Shown here: positions 35,230-44,217 of the stretch, in pieces
How the letters are laid out: each line of letters starts with the position of its first letter
Position numbering within the stretch: the first letter of the stretch is position 1
Source: UBA10349 sp003485905
GTDB taxonomy: Bacteria; Pseudomonadota; Gammaproteobacteria; Arenicellales; Arenicellaceae
NCBI GenBank assembly: GCA_943787185.1
Contig: CALSLL010000006.1
Location: 1-64,000 of the forward strand
DNA length: 64,000 nt
Direction: 5' to 3'
The notes under the pieces: generated by a model
What the model saw: the letters and a program-made list of their open reading frames with translations, nothing else
Told to the model about the DNA's origin: nothing
The model's database searches: none
Made by a program: the position numbers and the translations under genes

Positions 35230-37098
35230 TTGAAAACTTCTTCAGCCTATCTGTCAATAATTATATCAATTGGTCTAGCTATTCTTTCGGCGCAAACCCG
35301 CGCTGCGCCTATCGATGAAGTATCCGTTATCGGTACAAGGCTCCCGGGAGTATCCAAAGCAAATGTGCTGTTCATCGACAATGACACCATCCGGTCATAC
35401 GCCGGAACCTCGACCTTGTCTGCCATACAAAACAATCCACTTACATTCACCCAAACCGGCTCAGGACGTGGAACATACAACAGCCTATATCTAAGGGGGG
35501 CCGATCCGAACTTTACCCTAATACAAATTGATGGATTACCAGTGAATGACCTAACCGATAATCGCGGCGGCGCTGTAGATATGGGGAATTTCGGGCTGCT
35601 GGGGATTGAATCAATAGATATATTACCCGGGGCTTCGTCAGCAGTTTATGGGTCGCAGGCTCTCGGTGGTGTAGTCAATATTAAAACCCGAAACATCGTT
35701 GGTACCGAGCTTTTTGGTCAGGTTTCGCCTACTGGTGACGGGTATAGTTCGGGGCTGGTGTGGGGGGATGGACAGTGGAATATCTCTTCACTTTATGAAA
35801 GAGAGGATAATGGAGCAACCAGGACCAGTTACACCGGTCGCGGACTGGTTGTTAAGCGCTCGACTGAAATCGACTCTTCCCGGCAATTAGATATTCAACT
35901 TAGATATTTCGATAGCGACAGCAGCGCTTACCCCGATGACAGTGGGGGCGCCCTATTTGCAGTTTCACCCAAACTAGAGTCACGAAATTCCGTGCATAAA
36001 CAAATTGGTGCTATCTACCGAGCTGAATATGACGGGGGTAGTGAATTATCCTTTAAGACTTCTTATTCGGAAATAGCACTGAATATTGACACCCCTGCAG
36101 TATTACCAGGCTTGCGTGATCCATTCGGCCTACCTGCAATCCGTTCGGATAATAATTACGAAGCAACGATTGTCTCGATGTCCTATCTTTCAAGACAATA
36201 TCGCAATCTCCGCGTATTAGGTGGCGTGAATTACGAACGATCAAGCGGCAACAGCGATGGCGTAATAGATATTGGATTTGAACTCCCGGCCTCTTTCTCT
36301 CTGCAACGAGAGCAATGGGGCGCCTTTACGGAAATGGTGTGGCGGCCAATCAAGCAAATAGCGGCTACCGGCGGAGGAAGAATTGAAAGGTTTCAGAGTA
36401 CCGAAGTTTTTACACCTCAAATTAATGTCGAATACACATCTCTAAACGAGATGCATACAGTTATGCTGAATTGGGGAGAGGGCTTTAAGCTCCCAAGTTT
36501 CTATGCGCTTGGAAACCCCCTAGTAGGCAACCCTGGGTTAAAAAACGAAACCTCGAACTCTTTGGAGTTCAGGTACTCGTACGAAAGTATGCATTGGATG
36601 ATCGGCTTATCCGTGTTTCGCAATACATTCAAAAATTTAGTCGATTTTGAGGCGGGACCTCCGCCTTTATTAGTGAATAGAGATAAAGTTGAAATTACAG
36701 GTACCGAATTGCAGGCCCGCTTTATGCTATCTAGCAATTTTGAGCTAACCGCATTCGCGTCTCTACTTGATATAGAAGTTGTCAATCAATCGAACTTAGA
36801 ATTGCGAGGTAGACCGGAATCACGAACTGGATTGGGTTTGCAATGGAAGCCAAACAATGATTTTCAGTTAAACCTTAGGGCCCGATATACAGGCAGCATC
36901 CCAGACTCGAGTGTTCCAACTGGAAACATTGCTATTGAACCCTCAAATATATTGGATGCTACCGTGAGCTACGCTTTGACTACTAACTTGATAATCAATG
37001 GTTCTATTGAGAATGTATTGGCGGAGGATTACCAAACAAGTGTTGGTAATATTGTGCAAGAACCGACAATGTACGTTGGCTTTAGATACAAGTTGTAG
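35230..37098 (+). CDS. TonB-dependent outer-membrane receptor (BtuB/CirA-like)
   Basis: About 620 residues. A TTG at 35230 starts a clean signal peptide (MKTSSAYLSIIIS..., cleaved near TRAAP); a GTG at 35167 would add 21 residues rich in Cys that do not look like an export signal. After a short TonB-box-like EVSVIGTRL comes the plug (YLRGADPNFTLIQIDGLPVND) and a 22-stranded barrel ending in YKL. It is smaller than the receptor at 2.4 kb and lacks the N-terminal extra domain. It lies 89 bases after the candidate selenoprotein and 57 before the haem/propeller protein, probably importing the cluster's substrate. Confidence 0.88.
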   Translation: MKTSSAYLSIIISIGLAILSAQTRAAPIDEVSVIGTRLPGVSKANVLFIDNDTIRSYAGTSTLSAIQNNPLTFTQTGSGRGTYNSLYLRGADPNFTLIQIDGLPVNDLTDNRGGAVDMGNFGLLGIESIDILPGASSAVYGSQALGGVVNIKTRNIVGTELFGQVSPTGDGYSSGLVWGDGQWNISSLYEREDNGATRTSYTGRGLVVKRSTEIDSSRQLDIQLRYFDSDSSAYPDDSGGALFAVSPKLESRNSVHKQIGAIYRAEYDGGSELSFKTSYSEIALNIDTPAVLPGLRDPFGLPAIRSDNNYEATIVSMSYLSRQYRNLRVLGGVNYERSSGNSDGVIDIGFELPASFSLQREQWGAFTEMVWRPIKQIAATGGGRIERFQSTEVFTPQINVEYTSLNEMHTVMLNWGEGFKLPSFYALGNPLVGNPGLKNETSNSLEFRYSYESMHWMIGLSVFRNTFKNLVDFEAGPPPLLVNRDKVEITGTELQARFMLSSNFELTAFASLLDIEVVNQSNLELRGRPESRTGLGLQWKPNNDFQLNLRARYTGSIPDSSVPTGNIAIEPSNILDATVSYALTTNLIINGSIENVLAEDYQTSVGNIVQEPTMYVGFRYKL

Positions 37099-37155
37099 AT
37101 ACAAACTATAGAGTCGCTAAAATGAATTGCCTTAATAAATTACCGGAGCATTGAA

Positions 37156-38772
37156 TTGATCACCCCCAAGAAAGTACTTATTGGTAGCAGCCTGGCGATA
37201 CTTGGGTTGATCATCGCTTTTTCTGACCCTGGTCGATTATTGAGCAAGTGGCAGGCACAACGGGAGGTTTCTCACGGCAAAGAGCTTGCAACCTTATATT
37301 GCTCAACCTGTCATCTCGAGCCCCTGCCCGATATCTTGCCCAAGCGAAGCTGGGAAATGGTGCTGGGATATATGGGTTATATGATGGGCATAGAAAATAT
37401 CGACTACCTCTCACACCACCCCGAATTCGCGCAGGAAAATGTTAAGTCGAAACTAACGTTTCTAACCAGAGAAAACATGGTTCCTGCGGCACCTATATTG
37501 AGCGATAGCGATTGGGAGACTTTAAGACATTATTACGTCGAATCTGCGACGGAAGTACCAATCCCGCAAGCAAGCAAGCCAACATTGAGCTGGGAATTAC
37601 CTCAATTTGACATTGTCCAGTCTAACTATCGCTCCGACCCCACCATAACCACTTTAGTCCACGTTAAAGAGGATACAAATCAAGTCTATATTGGCGATGC
37701 CGCTGCAAACTCGCTCGCCATTTTAGGCGCAGATGGGCAACTGATTTCGCCGCCTCTCAAATTTGGTCCTGCGATTGCTCCGGTCGATATTGAGTTCACC
37801 GCAGATAGCGCTTTTCTTGCATCTATCGGCGATCTTTTCTCTGTAACGGCTTCGTTTGAGAAAGTCGCTACTATCAGCCGCCTGCCGCTGGTTGATCAAA
37901 GCGTCACTAGCACCAGCATTAGCGTCGCTATAAATGACATCTATCGGATGGCCGATATGGACACAGATGACTTCAATGGAGACGGCGTTCTAGACTTCGT
38001 GGTGTGCGGGTTTGGTGGGCAACAGGGAAATTTAGCTTGGTTCGAGTCTCAACCCGACGGCAGTTATCTTGAGCATGTCTTGATTGGCCGGCCTGGTGCA
38101 GTTAAAGCCGTAATTCACGATTTCAACGGTGATCAGCATCCTGACATCGCAGTTCTGTTATCGCACGCCCAGGAAGGGTTCTACATTCTTACCAATAATG
38201 GAGAGAATGAGTTTGAGAGCACTACAATCTTTGAGACACACCCATCATACGGCCACACATATTTTGAACTGCAGGACTTTAACCAAGATGGCCAAATGGA
38301 TTTCTTAGTCGTGAATGGAGATAACGTTGATTCAGACCCTTACAACACATTAAAGAATTTTCAGGGTATTCGAATATACCTAAACCAGGGCGACCTACAA
38401 TTTGAGGAAGCTTACTTTTATCCAATGTATGGCGCTTTTGGTGCAAGGGCAGCAGATTTTGACAATGATGGCGATTTGGATATCGCAGCAATCTCCTTTT
38501 CCCCAGATTTCGCAATAGAACAAAGAGAGTCATTTGTATATTTAGAAAATAATGGGAGATTGGAATTTACCGCCCATTCGACGCCCGAGCTAAATAGTGG
38601 TCGTTGGATGACCATTGATGCTGGTGACATCGATGGTGATGCCGACGTAGATATCGTGCTTGGCGGCGCGAACGTTCCGACCGGAATGTTCGCTTTTATG
38701 GATACCTACCGTGCCTTGGCAGAATCAGCCCCATCTATTCTGATTCTTGATAACAATTCAATTAAAAATTAA
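37156..38772 (+). CDS. Exported haem c plus FG-GAP propeller protein
   Basis: 538 residues from TTG 37156 (GGAG eight bases upstream). There is an N-terminal membrane or signal segment (about 6-25). A haem c site CSTCH lies at 49-53, with Met-rich VLGYMGYMMG about 20 residues later as possible distal ligand. The rest carries at least five Ca-binding FG-GAP/VCBS loops of DxNxDGxxD type (DFNGDGVLDF, DFNGDQHPDI, DFNQDGQMDF, DFDNDGDLDI, DIDGDADVDI), giving a beta-propeller. The combination suggests a periplasmic electron-transfer or binding protein. It is the last gene of the cluster. Confidence 0.85.
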   Translation: MITPKKVLIGSSLAILGLIIAFSDPGRLLSKWQAQREVSHGKELATLYCSTCHLEPLPDILPKRSWEMVLGYMGYMMGIENIDYLSHHPEFAQENVKSKLTFLTRENMVPAAPILSDSDWETLRHYYVESATEVPIPQASKPTLSWELPQFDIVQSNYRSDPTITTLVHVKEDTNQVYIGDAAANSLAILGADGQLISPPLKFGPAIAPVDIEFTADSAFLASIGDLFSVTASFEKVATISRLPLVDQSVTSTSISVAINDIYRMADMDTDDFNGDGVLDFVVCGFGGQQGNLAWFESQPDGSYLEHVLIGRPGAVKAVIHDFNGDQHPDIAVLLSHAQEGFYILTNNGENEFESTTIFETHPSYGHTYFELQDFNQDGQMDFLVVNGDNVDSDPYNTLKNFQGIRIYLNQGDLQFEEAYFYPMYGAFGARAADFDNDGDLDIAAISFSPDFAIEQRESFVYLENNGRLEFTAHSTPELNSGRWMTIDAGDIDGDADVDIVLGGANVPTGMFAFMDTYRALAESAPSILILDNNSIKN

Positions 38773-38832
38773 CCCCGTACTTTTTAGCCGCCTGATCAGT
38801 CAGACAGTTGAGTAAACTTAGCGAATCAAATA

Positions 38833-39915
38833 CTACCCTTCGATGCGGAGCATGCGCAGCAAGTTGCCACCCAGGATGGCTTCTTTCTCAGCATCACTCA
38901 ACGTAGGTGAGTCAATGATCAGATCCATGGTCTCTGGCCATGGGAATGGGGAGTCGGTTCCATACACAACCTGACTTGCTCCCATTTCAGCTACCAAATG
39001 ACGTAGTCCCTCAGCTGAAAATACCATTGAATCGGCAAAAATCTGGCTCTGCAAATATTCGCTAGGTTTTTTTGTATTTAGGCAATTTGCCTCTTCGTCC
39101 TGAAAACGCTCGCATGCAACTTCTGTACGACCGAGGTACGAAGGTAAATAACCACCCCCGTGCGCCCCAACAACCTTTAAGTTCGGAAAACGGTCGAGTG
39201 TGCCGTCGAATATCATATGCGTTAGAAACAACGTTGTTTCTAACGGACCACCGATGACGTTGTCCAGACCGCCGCGTCCCTTCAGAGTGTTTTCCATTAC
39301 AAGATTTGGCGCACCAAGCGCGGGGTGCATAAAAACGGGAACATCAAGTTCTTCGGCTTTAGCCCAAAACACGTCGAAACGCTCTGCAGATGGGTACTCC
39401 CCGTGAACTTGTCCACCGATAGAAGCACCACGAGCACCGAGCTCTTTCACTCCATATTCCAATTGCGCTGCCGCGAGATCCGGATACGGTAGTGCGACCG
39501 ATGACAAAGCTACAAATCGATCTGGGTGTTGCTCAACCCAAGCTGCCAACGATTCGTCAGCGGCGCGGACAATACGAGCTGCGAATTCACGGTCAGCCGC
39601 ATACCACCAGTGCCCATAAATAGCCATACTTAGCGCTTGATAGTCTATACCTCTGCGATCCATCTCCTCAAAACGTGACGGGCCCAATACCTGCCAGGGC
39701 GGAAACGGCGCACCGCTTAGCGAAGTGCCCTTCACCATCTCCTCGACCTCAGGAATCACGCAATGTGCGTGAACATCGACAGTTGTGACCCGTTTGCCGT
39801 TTAGAGTAACTTCGCGACGAGTAGGCTGTGCTAAAGCATTCAAGCCGTTACCCATCAGATAGGCACCGCCCGCTGCTGCACCGAAGTTCTTAAGAAAATT
39901 TCTACGATTTGACAT
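38833..39915 (-). CDS. Tat-exported amidohydrolase (ACMSD-like)
   Basis: 360 residues. The N-terminus NRRNFLKNFGAAAGG is a twin-arginine signal ending NALAQ. The amidohydrolase_2 barrel follows: VDVHAHC (first metal His pair), FMHPALG, VVGAHGGGYLPSYLGR, and GTDSPFPW with the catalytic Asp. Cytosolic relatives decarboxylate aminocarboxymuconate semialdehyde or hydrolyse related acids; the exported branch has no assigned substrate. It forms a pair with the NHL-propeller gene 71 bases upstream on the same strand. Confidence 0.87.
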   Translation of the reverse strand: MSNRRNFLKNFGAAAGGAYLMGNGLNALAQPTRREVTLNGKRVTTVDVHAHCVIPEVEEMVKGTSLSGAPFPPWQVLGPSRFEEMDRRGIDYQALSMAIYGHWWYAADREFAARIVRAADESLAAWVEQHPDRFVALSSVALPYPDLAAAQLEYGVKELGARGASIGGQVHGEYPSAERFDVFWAKAEELDVPVFMHPALGAPNLVMENTLKGRGGLDNVIGGPLETTLFLTHMIFDGTLDRFPNLKVVGAHGGGYLPSYLGRTEVACERFQDEEANCLNTKKPSEYLQSQIFADSMVFSAEGLRHLVAEMGASQVVYGTDSPFPWPETMDLIIDSPTLSDAEKEAILGGNLLRMLRIEG

Positions 39916-39986
39916 GTTTCATCCCCATAGTAGTAGCGAAAAGATATCGGCTAGTAGCGCGCAAAATAAGGTAACCCGAATAATTA

Positions 39987-41249
39987 TTAGTCCAGGTGAT
40001 TTACTGCCGGAGCAATTAGATAATCCGGATTAGCACCCGGGCGTGGTCGATACTTCTGCACTCTGCCGTTATCCACCTCGGCTACGTAAAAATTTCCTTC
40101 TGTGTCAACGCTGATCGCATGAACACCCCACATGCCTCCCGGGAAATCGCCAGAAACGCCCCAGGCATATAAAAAGTTTCCGTCCAGATCATATTTTAAG
40201 ATTCGGTTGCTGCCACGATCCGCCGCCCACAAATAGCTATCTGCACTGATAATAAACATATGCACATCCGACGGCGCGTCGCCGACTGGCCATTCATGCA
40301 AGTACTCACCCTCTGCGGTGAAAGCTTGAATTCGATGGTTCTGCCGATCATTAACGAATACGCGTCCCGTAGCTGGATCCACTGCAATGCCGTGAACATT
40401 ATTGAAATAGGCTGGCCGCGATTCATTCGGCGGAATTCCTTCTTGCCCCCATTCAAGCAAGTAGTTGCCGTCTTTATCATATTTAACGACGCGAGCACCG
40501 AGTGGCCGATCTGGATTATAAAAATCCGCACCATCAGAAACGTAGAAGCTTCCATCCGCTGCCCAAGCCATATAACTTGGCCAGAATAGATGCGTCTCGT
40601 CGATACCGCCCTCACCAGGCACGCCAATCGTCTGCACAAGTTGCTCACCGTCATTAGTGAACTTGTATATCACATGCTTACCGTCATCAATAACCCACAC
40701 ATGTTTCTCAGGATCGTAAGGACTGACGTAGATCGAGTGTGGTCGTTCCAAAATCGAATCCCACTGCGTCCATTCTTCGATGAGATTACCCTCGCCATCA
40801 AACACCAATATGCCGTGCCCATCGCGAAAATCGACTCCTTCACGGGCGCCTTGACCACTAAGCAAATTTGCTCCGCCAGCGCCCTGCGCTGCCCGATAGC
40901 TACGCCATGGTGCCCGAGCCACGGGAAAGCCTATACCCGGGCCTATTTCCGGTAGGACACGCGGTGCAGGTCGCTCAATGTTCGGCAATTCACCAAGCTG
41001 TACCGCTAATACACGATCTGGGCTTTCCGCATACACCCCGCGCACAGCCGCAAAAGTCCAGTCTTCATGGCCCGCAGACATGGCAGTATCTTTAGGCCAG
41101 TTTTCTACGATGTCGTAAGGACCAAAAATATCTTGACCACCCTTTTCTGTCGGAACGGCGGCAAAGCTTGAACTTGATGGCTCTGCGTCTTGGGCAATGC
41201 TCGCGCCAAAGGTAAACAGCAACGATACTGAAATCAAAATTCTTCTCAT
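39987..41249 (-). CDS. Exported NHL-repeat beta-propeller protein
   Basis: 420 residues from ATG 41249 (MRRILISVSL...), which starts the signal peptide (ASIAQ end); the frame is open nine codons further. Six NHL-type blades are visible (GSFYVSDGAD, GRVFVNDRQNHRIQAF, SYLWAADRGSNRILKYD, GNFYVAEVDNGRVQKY). This is the layout of the lyase domain of peptidyl-alpha-hydroxyglycine alpha-amidating lyase-like proteins. The true role in bacteria is unknown. A Pro/Ala-rich linker precedes the propeller. It is probably cotranscribed with the exported amidohydrolase. Confidence 0.85.
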   Translation of the reverse strand: MRRILISVSLLFTFGASIAQDAEPSSSSFAAVPTEKGGQDIFGPYDIVENWPKDTAMSAGHEDWTFAAVRGVYAESPDRVLAVQLGELPNIERPAPRVLPEIGPGIGFPVARAPWRSYRAAQGAGGANLLSGQGAREGVDFRDGHGILVFDGEGNLIEEWTQWDSILERPHSIYVSPYDPEKHVWVIDDGKHVIYKFTNDGEQLVQTIGVPGEGGIDETHLFWPSYMAWAADGSFYVSDGADFYNPDRPLGARVVKYDKDGNYLLEWGQEGIPPNESRPAYFNNVHGIAVDPATGRVFVNDRQNHRIQAFTAEGEYLHEWPVGDAPSDVHMFIISADSYLWAADRGSNRILKYDLDGNFLYAWGVSGDFPGGMWGVHAISVDTEGNFYVAEVDNGRVQKYRPRPGANPDYLIAPAVNHLD

Positions 41250-41599
41250 GTGTTCTCGTCCTTCAGAGCCGCTCATATCACGGCACGGTCATAGAATTAA
41301 AGTGGTGAAGAGTATAAAACAGATGGTTCGCTAGATAAAAAGTAATAATTACCCATACAATTTGAAGATAAAAACATCTTTAGGTCATACATATAAGTTG
41401 TAAGCTTTATGCTGGATGGGTATTTGTCACTATTCGTTGTTTAGCAAGATTCGGGTCGATCAATCGCTACTTAGCCCCTATAGTCCCACCAACATTGTCC
41501 TTCGAGAGTATTTGGCATGCTGATATTGATACATAAGTTAAGGCAGATAGCACGGTTCTTAGGTGCTAATACATCAAGTTTTTATCAAGGGATAGCCAT
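41250..41599. other. Intergenic region upstream of the alkylation-repair operon
   Basis: 350 bases between the divergent NHL-propeller gene and the repair operon. AT-rich, with a run of poly-A/T words (aaaaagtaataattaccc). No gene or convincing operator is visible. It presumably holds two divergent promoters. Confidence 0.35.
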
Positions 41600-41662
41600 G
41601 CCACTAAATGTTATCGAGTCGATTAAAAAGCATGTAGGTGGAGCGGATCATGTCAGATAAAG
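41600..41662 (+). CDS. Possible 20-residue leader peptide overlapping the Ada-like gene
   Basis: ATG 41600, preceded by aaggga, opens a frame MPLNVIESIKKHVGGADHVR ending TAA at 41662, 13 bases into the AraC-MGMT gene. The arrangement would couple translation of the two. It may be accidental, and no homologue is recognised. Confidence 0.25.
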
Positions 41663-42495
41663 AAAACACTAATTATCTTCGCATTTCTCAGGCGATCGAC
41701 TATATCCAACTGCATTTTAAGGACCAGCCATCCCTAGATGAGCTTTCTGCAGCGATCGGTATGAGCCCATTTCATTTTCAGCGCTTGTTTACGGAGTGGG
41801 CAGGCGTCAGCCCCAAAAAGTTCATGCAATACCTAAGCATTAGTTATGCGAAGCAATTATTGAAAAATGAGCACTCGACGTTATTAGGCACTGCGTATAA
41901 AACAGGTTTATCCGGTACCAGCCGCTTACACGATTTGTTTATCAATATTGAGGGAATGACACCAGGTGAATTTAAAAACGGCGGTGAAGCCCTAGCAATC
42001 AATTATTGTTTTGCAGACAGCCCTTTCGGGAAAATTATGGTGGCTTCAACTGAAAAGGGTGTCTGCAAACTATTTTTCGAAGCCGATGAGAACCAAGCGC
42101 TGTCTTACCTAATGCAGTGTTTCCCAAACGCGCAATACCGCCAGATGGTGGATAAGTTTCAGCAAGACGCTTTGTTTATTTTTCAAAATGACTGGAAACA
42201 ACTTGATCAGATCAAGCTACATTTGAAAGGCACAGAGTTTCAGCTAAAAGTTTGGGAGGCATTGCTAACCATCCCCATGGGCCAGTTAACAACCTATGGC
42301 AGTGTCGCTCAACATATCGACAAACCCAAAGCATCAAGAGCGGTTGGTACAGCCATTGGAAGCAATCCGGTAGCATTCCTTATTCCCTGCCATAGAGTGA
42401 TTCAAACCAGCGGCAAGCTTGGTGGCTATATGTGGGGCACAACCCGAAAGTCGGCCATTATTGGCTGGGAAGCATCAAGGCCGGGAATACAGTAG
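41650..42495 (+). CDS. Ada-like AraC domain plus O6-methylguanine-DNA methyltransferase
   Basis: 281 residues from ATG 41650, six bases after GGTGGAG. An AraC-type helix-turn-helix (about 12-108; LDELSAAIGMSPFHFQRLF) is joined to a methyltransferase domain (about 118-281) with acceptor Cys247 in IPCHRVIQ. It corresponds to E. coli Ada without the N-terminal zinc domain. That missing zinc domain is encoded separately two genes downstream. The protein removes methyl groups from guanine O6 and probably controls the operon. The next gene starts two bases after the stop. Confidence 0.92.
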   Translation: MSDKENTNYLRISQAIDYIQLHFKDQPSLDELSAAIGMSPFHFQRLFTEWAGVSPKKFMQYLSISYAKQLLKNEHSTLLGTAYKTGLSGTSRLHDLFINIEGMTPGEFKNGGEALAINYCFADSPFGKIMVASTEKGVCKLFFEADENQALSYLMQCFPNAQYRQMVDKFQQDALFIFQNDWKQLDQIKLHLKGTEFQLKVWEALLTIPMGQLTTYGSVAQHIDKPKASRAVGTAIGSNPVAFLIPCHRVIQTSGKLGGYMWGTTRKSAIIGWEASRPGIQ

Positions 42496-42496
42496 G

Positions 42497-43210
42497 GTGC
42501 AAGACGCCATTGATAAAACGCACCAATTAGATTGGCAACAAGCGGCCGATGAACTGCATAGCAAAGGTTATGCTCAGGTATCAAGTGTTCTAAGTAAACT
42601 GCAATGTCAGCAGCTTATTGAAAGATACGACGCCCCAAACGGCTACCGCAAAACCGTAGTGATGGAGCGTTACCGGTTTGGATTAGGTGAATATAAGTAT
42701 TTCGATTACCCGTTACCTGATCTTGTTCAAACATTGCGAGAATGCCTCTATCCATATTTGGCCCCGATTGCCAATCTATGGATGAGGCAACTGAATATAG
42801 AGAAACAGTTTCCTCCCACACTTCAGGCGCTGCAAGCCGAATGCCAGGCTAACCATCAACTAAAACCAACACCGTTGATCTTAAAGTACGGTCAGGGTGG
42901 GTTTAATACCTTGCATCAGGATTTATACGGCGATATTTACTTCCCGCTGCAGATCGCAATTTTTCTAAACGAACCCGGAATAGATTTTTCCGGTGGAGAA
43001 TTTGTGCTGACTCAGCAAGCACCCAGGGCGCAGTCCAAAGCGATCGTATTACAACCGCGATTAGGCGACATGATGGTATTTACCACAAACTTCCGCCCGG
43101 TAAAGGGTGCCAGAGGCTATTATCGAGCTAGTATGCGGCATGGTGTTAGTGAGGTAATCAGTGGTAGTCGACACACGCTAGGCATCATATTTCACGATGC
43201 CGTAAGTTAA
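42497..43210 (+). CDS. 2OG-Fe(II) oxygenase (COG3826-like)
   Basis: 237 residues from GTG 42497, two bases after the stop of the Ada-like gene, with AGGG upstream; the longer frame overlaps that gene and is unlikely. The double-stranded beta-helix oxygenase core has the HQD motif (LHQDLYG, iron His and Asp), then FSGGEFVL, and a C-terminal RHGVS...HTLGIIFHDA with the second His and the 2-oxoglutarate Arg. It is related to AlkB-like demethylases in fold but belongs to another branch. The operon suggests a role in repair of alkylated nucleic acid or protein. Confidence 0.87.
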   Translation: MQDAIDKTHQLDWQQAADELHSKGYAQVSSVLSKLQCQQLIERYDAPNGYRKTVVMERYRFGLGEYKYFDYPLPDLVQTLRECLYPYLAPIANLWMRQLNIEKQFPPTLQALQAECQANHQLKPTPLILKYGQGGFNTLHQDLYGDIYFPLQIAIFLNEPGIDFSGGEFVLTQQAPRAQSKAIVLQPRLGDMMVFTTNFRPVKGARGYYRASMRHGVSEVISGSRHTLGIIFHDAVS

Positions 43211-43213
43211 AAC

Positions 43214-43462
43214 GTGATACGCCATCGAGACATTCAGGACATCGCCTTGCGTGAAAAAATTAGACACGGGACGGTATTATACGGTGGCAATCGCAAGCTT
43301 AATATATACGGTACTCTCGACTGTTATTCTGGGAAGAGAATGAAACGCGAGAACCGTGTATTTTTTGAATCTTCCGATGAAGCGAAATCTGAAGGCTATC
43401 GGCCCTGTGGTCATTGCATGAAAAGTGAATATCAAAAATGGATTTATTCCGCCAACCGATAG
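43214..43462 (+). CDS. Stand-alone Ada metal-binding domain protein
   Basis: 82 residues from GTG 43214. The Ada zinc-domain landmarks are present: YGTLDC, ENRVFFESSDEA and GYRPCGHCM. In E. coli Ada four Cys bind zinc, and one accepts methyl groups from phosphotriesters. Here the first C-x3-C pair reads C-YSG-K, so only three Cys remain (one plus the CxxC). This form is known in small free-standing homologues, but methyl transfer has to be questioned. It overlaps alkB by 25 bases, showing tight coupling. Confidence 0.85.
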   Translation: MIRHRDIQDIALREKIRHGTVLYGGNRKLNIYGTLDCYSGKRMKRENRVFFESSDEAKSEGYRPCGHCMKSEYQKWIYSANR

Positions 43463-44067
43463 AACGGCCAGACAACCTTCTCCCCAAAGAGGGGGTCGCT
43501 AAGTACTATGGTGTATTAATTCCACCGACAGCAGCCGATGAATATTTCACCCGCTTACTAAACAGTATCGATTGGAAAAATGATGAGGCCGTGATCTATG
43601 GGAAACGCATCACCACCAAACGGAAAGTAGCGTGGTATGCCGAAAGGCCCTTTGAATATACCTACTCCAAAACTACTAAGCGCGCACTGCCCTGGACCAA
43701 AGAGCTACTAGAACTTAAAGCGCTCGTGGAACAAAAAACTGGCGAGCAATTTAACTCTTGCTTACTAAATTTATACCATAATGGCAGCGAGGGCATGGCT
43801 TGGCATAGCGATGCCGAGAAAGATCTAGAAAAAAATGGCGCAATCGGCTCACTTAGCTTAGGCGCTGAAAGAAAGTTCTGTTTTAAACATATAGCTAGTA
43901 AAGAACCCGTATCCCTAGTGCTAGAACATGGCAGCCTTCTAGTTATGCAGGGTACTACGCAAACCTATTGGCAACATCGTTTACCGCTAACCAAAACCGT
44001 GACAACGCCAAGAATCAATTTAACTTTTCGAAGCATTGTCAGCCAAGCAGATTCAGGCAGGTTTTAG
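43438..44067 (+). CDS. alkB: Alpha-ketoglutarate-dependent DNA dioxygenase AlkB
   Basis: 209 residues, of the AlkB/ALKBH2-3-like short type. Iron ligands are His123 and Asp125 (WHSDAE) and His180 (YWQHRLP). The 2OG-binding Arg lies in the PRINLTFR end (Arg192/Arg198). It oxidatively removes methyl groups from 1-methyladenine and 3-methylcytosine in DNA. It closes a four-gene alkylation repair operon, starting inside the Ada zinc-domain gene. Confidence 0.92.
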   Translation: MDLFRQPIERPDNLLPKEGVAKYYGVLIPPTAADEYFTRLLNSIDWKNDEAVIYGKRITTKRKVAWYAERPFEYTYSKTTKRALPWTKELLELKALVEQKTGEQFNSCLLNLYHNGSEGMAWHSDAEKDLEKNGAIGSLSLGAERKFCFKHIASKEPVSLVLEHGSLLVMQGTTQTYWQHRLPLTKTVTTPRINLTFRSIVSQADSGRF

Positions 44068-44217
44068 CCGATAAACATCTACGAGGACGCGATATAGAGG
44101 GCTGCTATGAACGCCGGGCAGTCAAATATGCAGGTAGAATAGATCTTGCTAGAATCGATTTCGACATAAACCGCGGCTGCAATACTGACAGCTGCCACGA
44201 GACGAACAGAGGAAAAC

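Noticed and set aside
40260..40955. Two adjacent plus-strand frames over the NHL gene
   Set aside because: Antisense shadows of a propeller gene whose blades are unmistakable.
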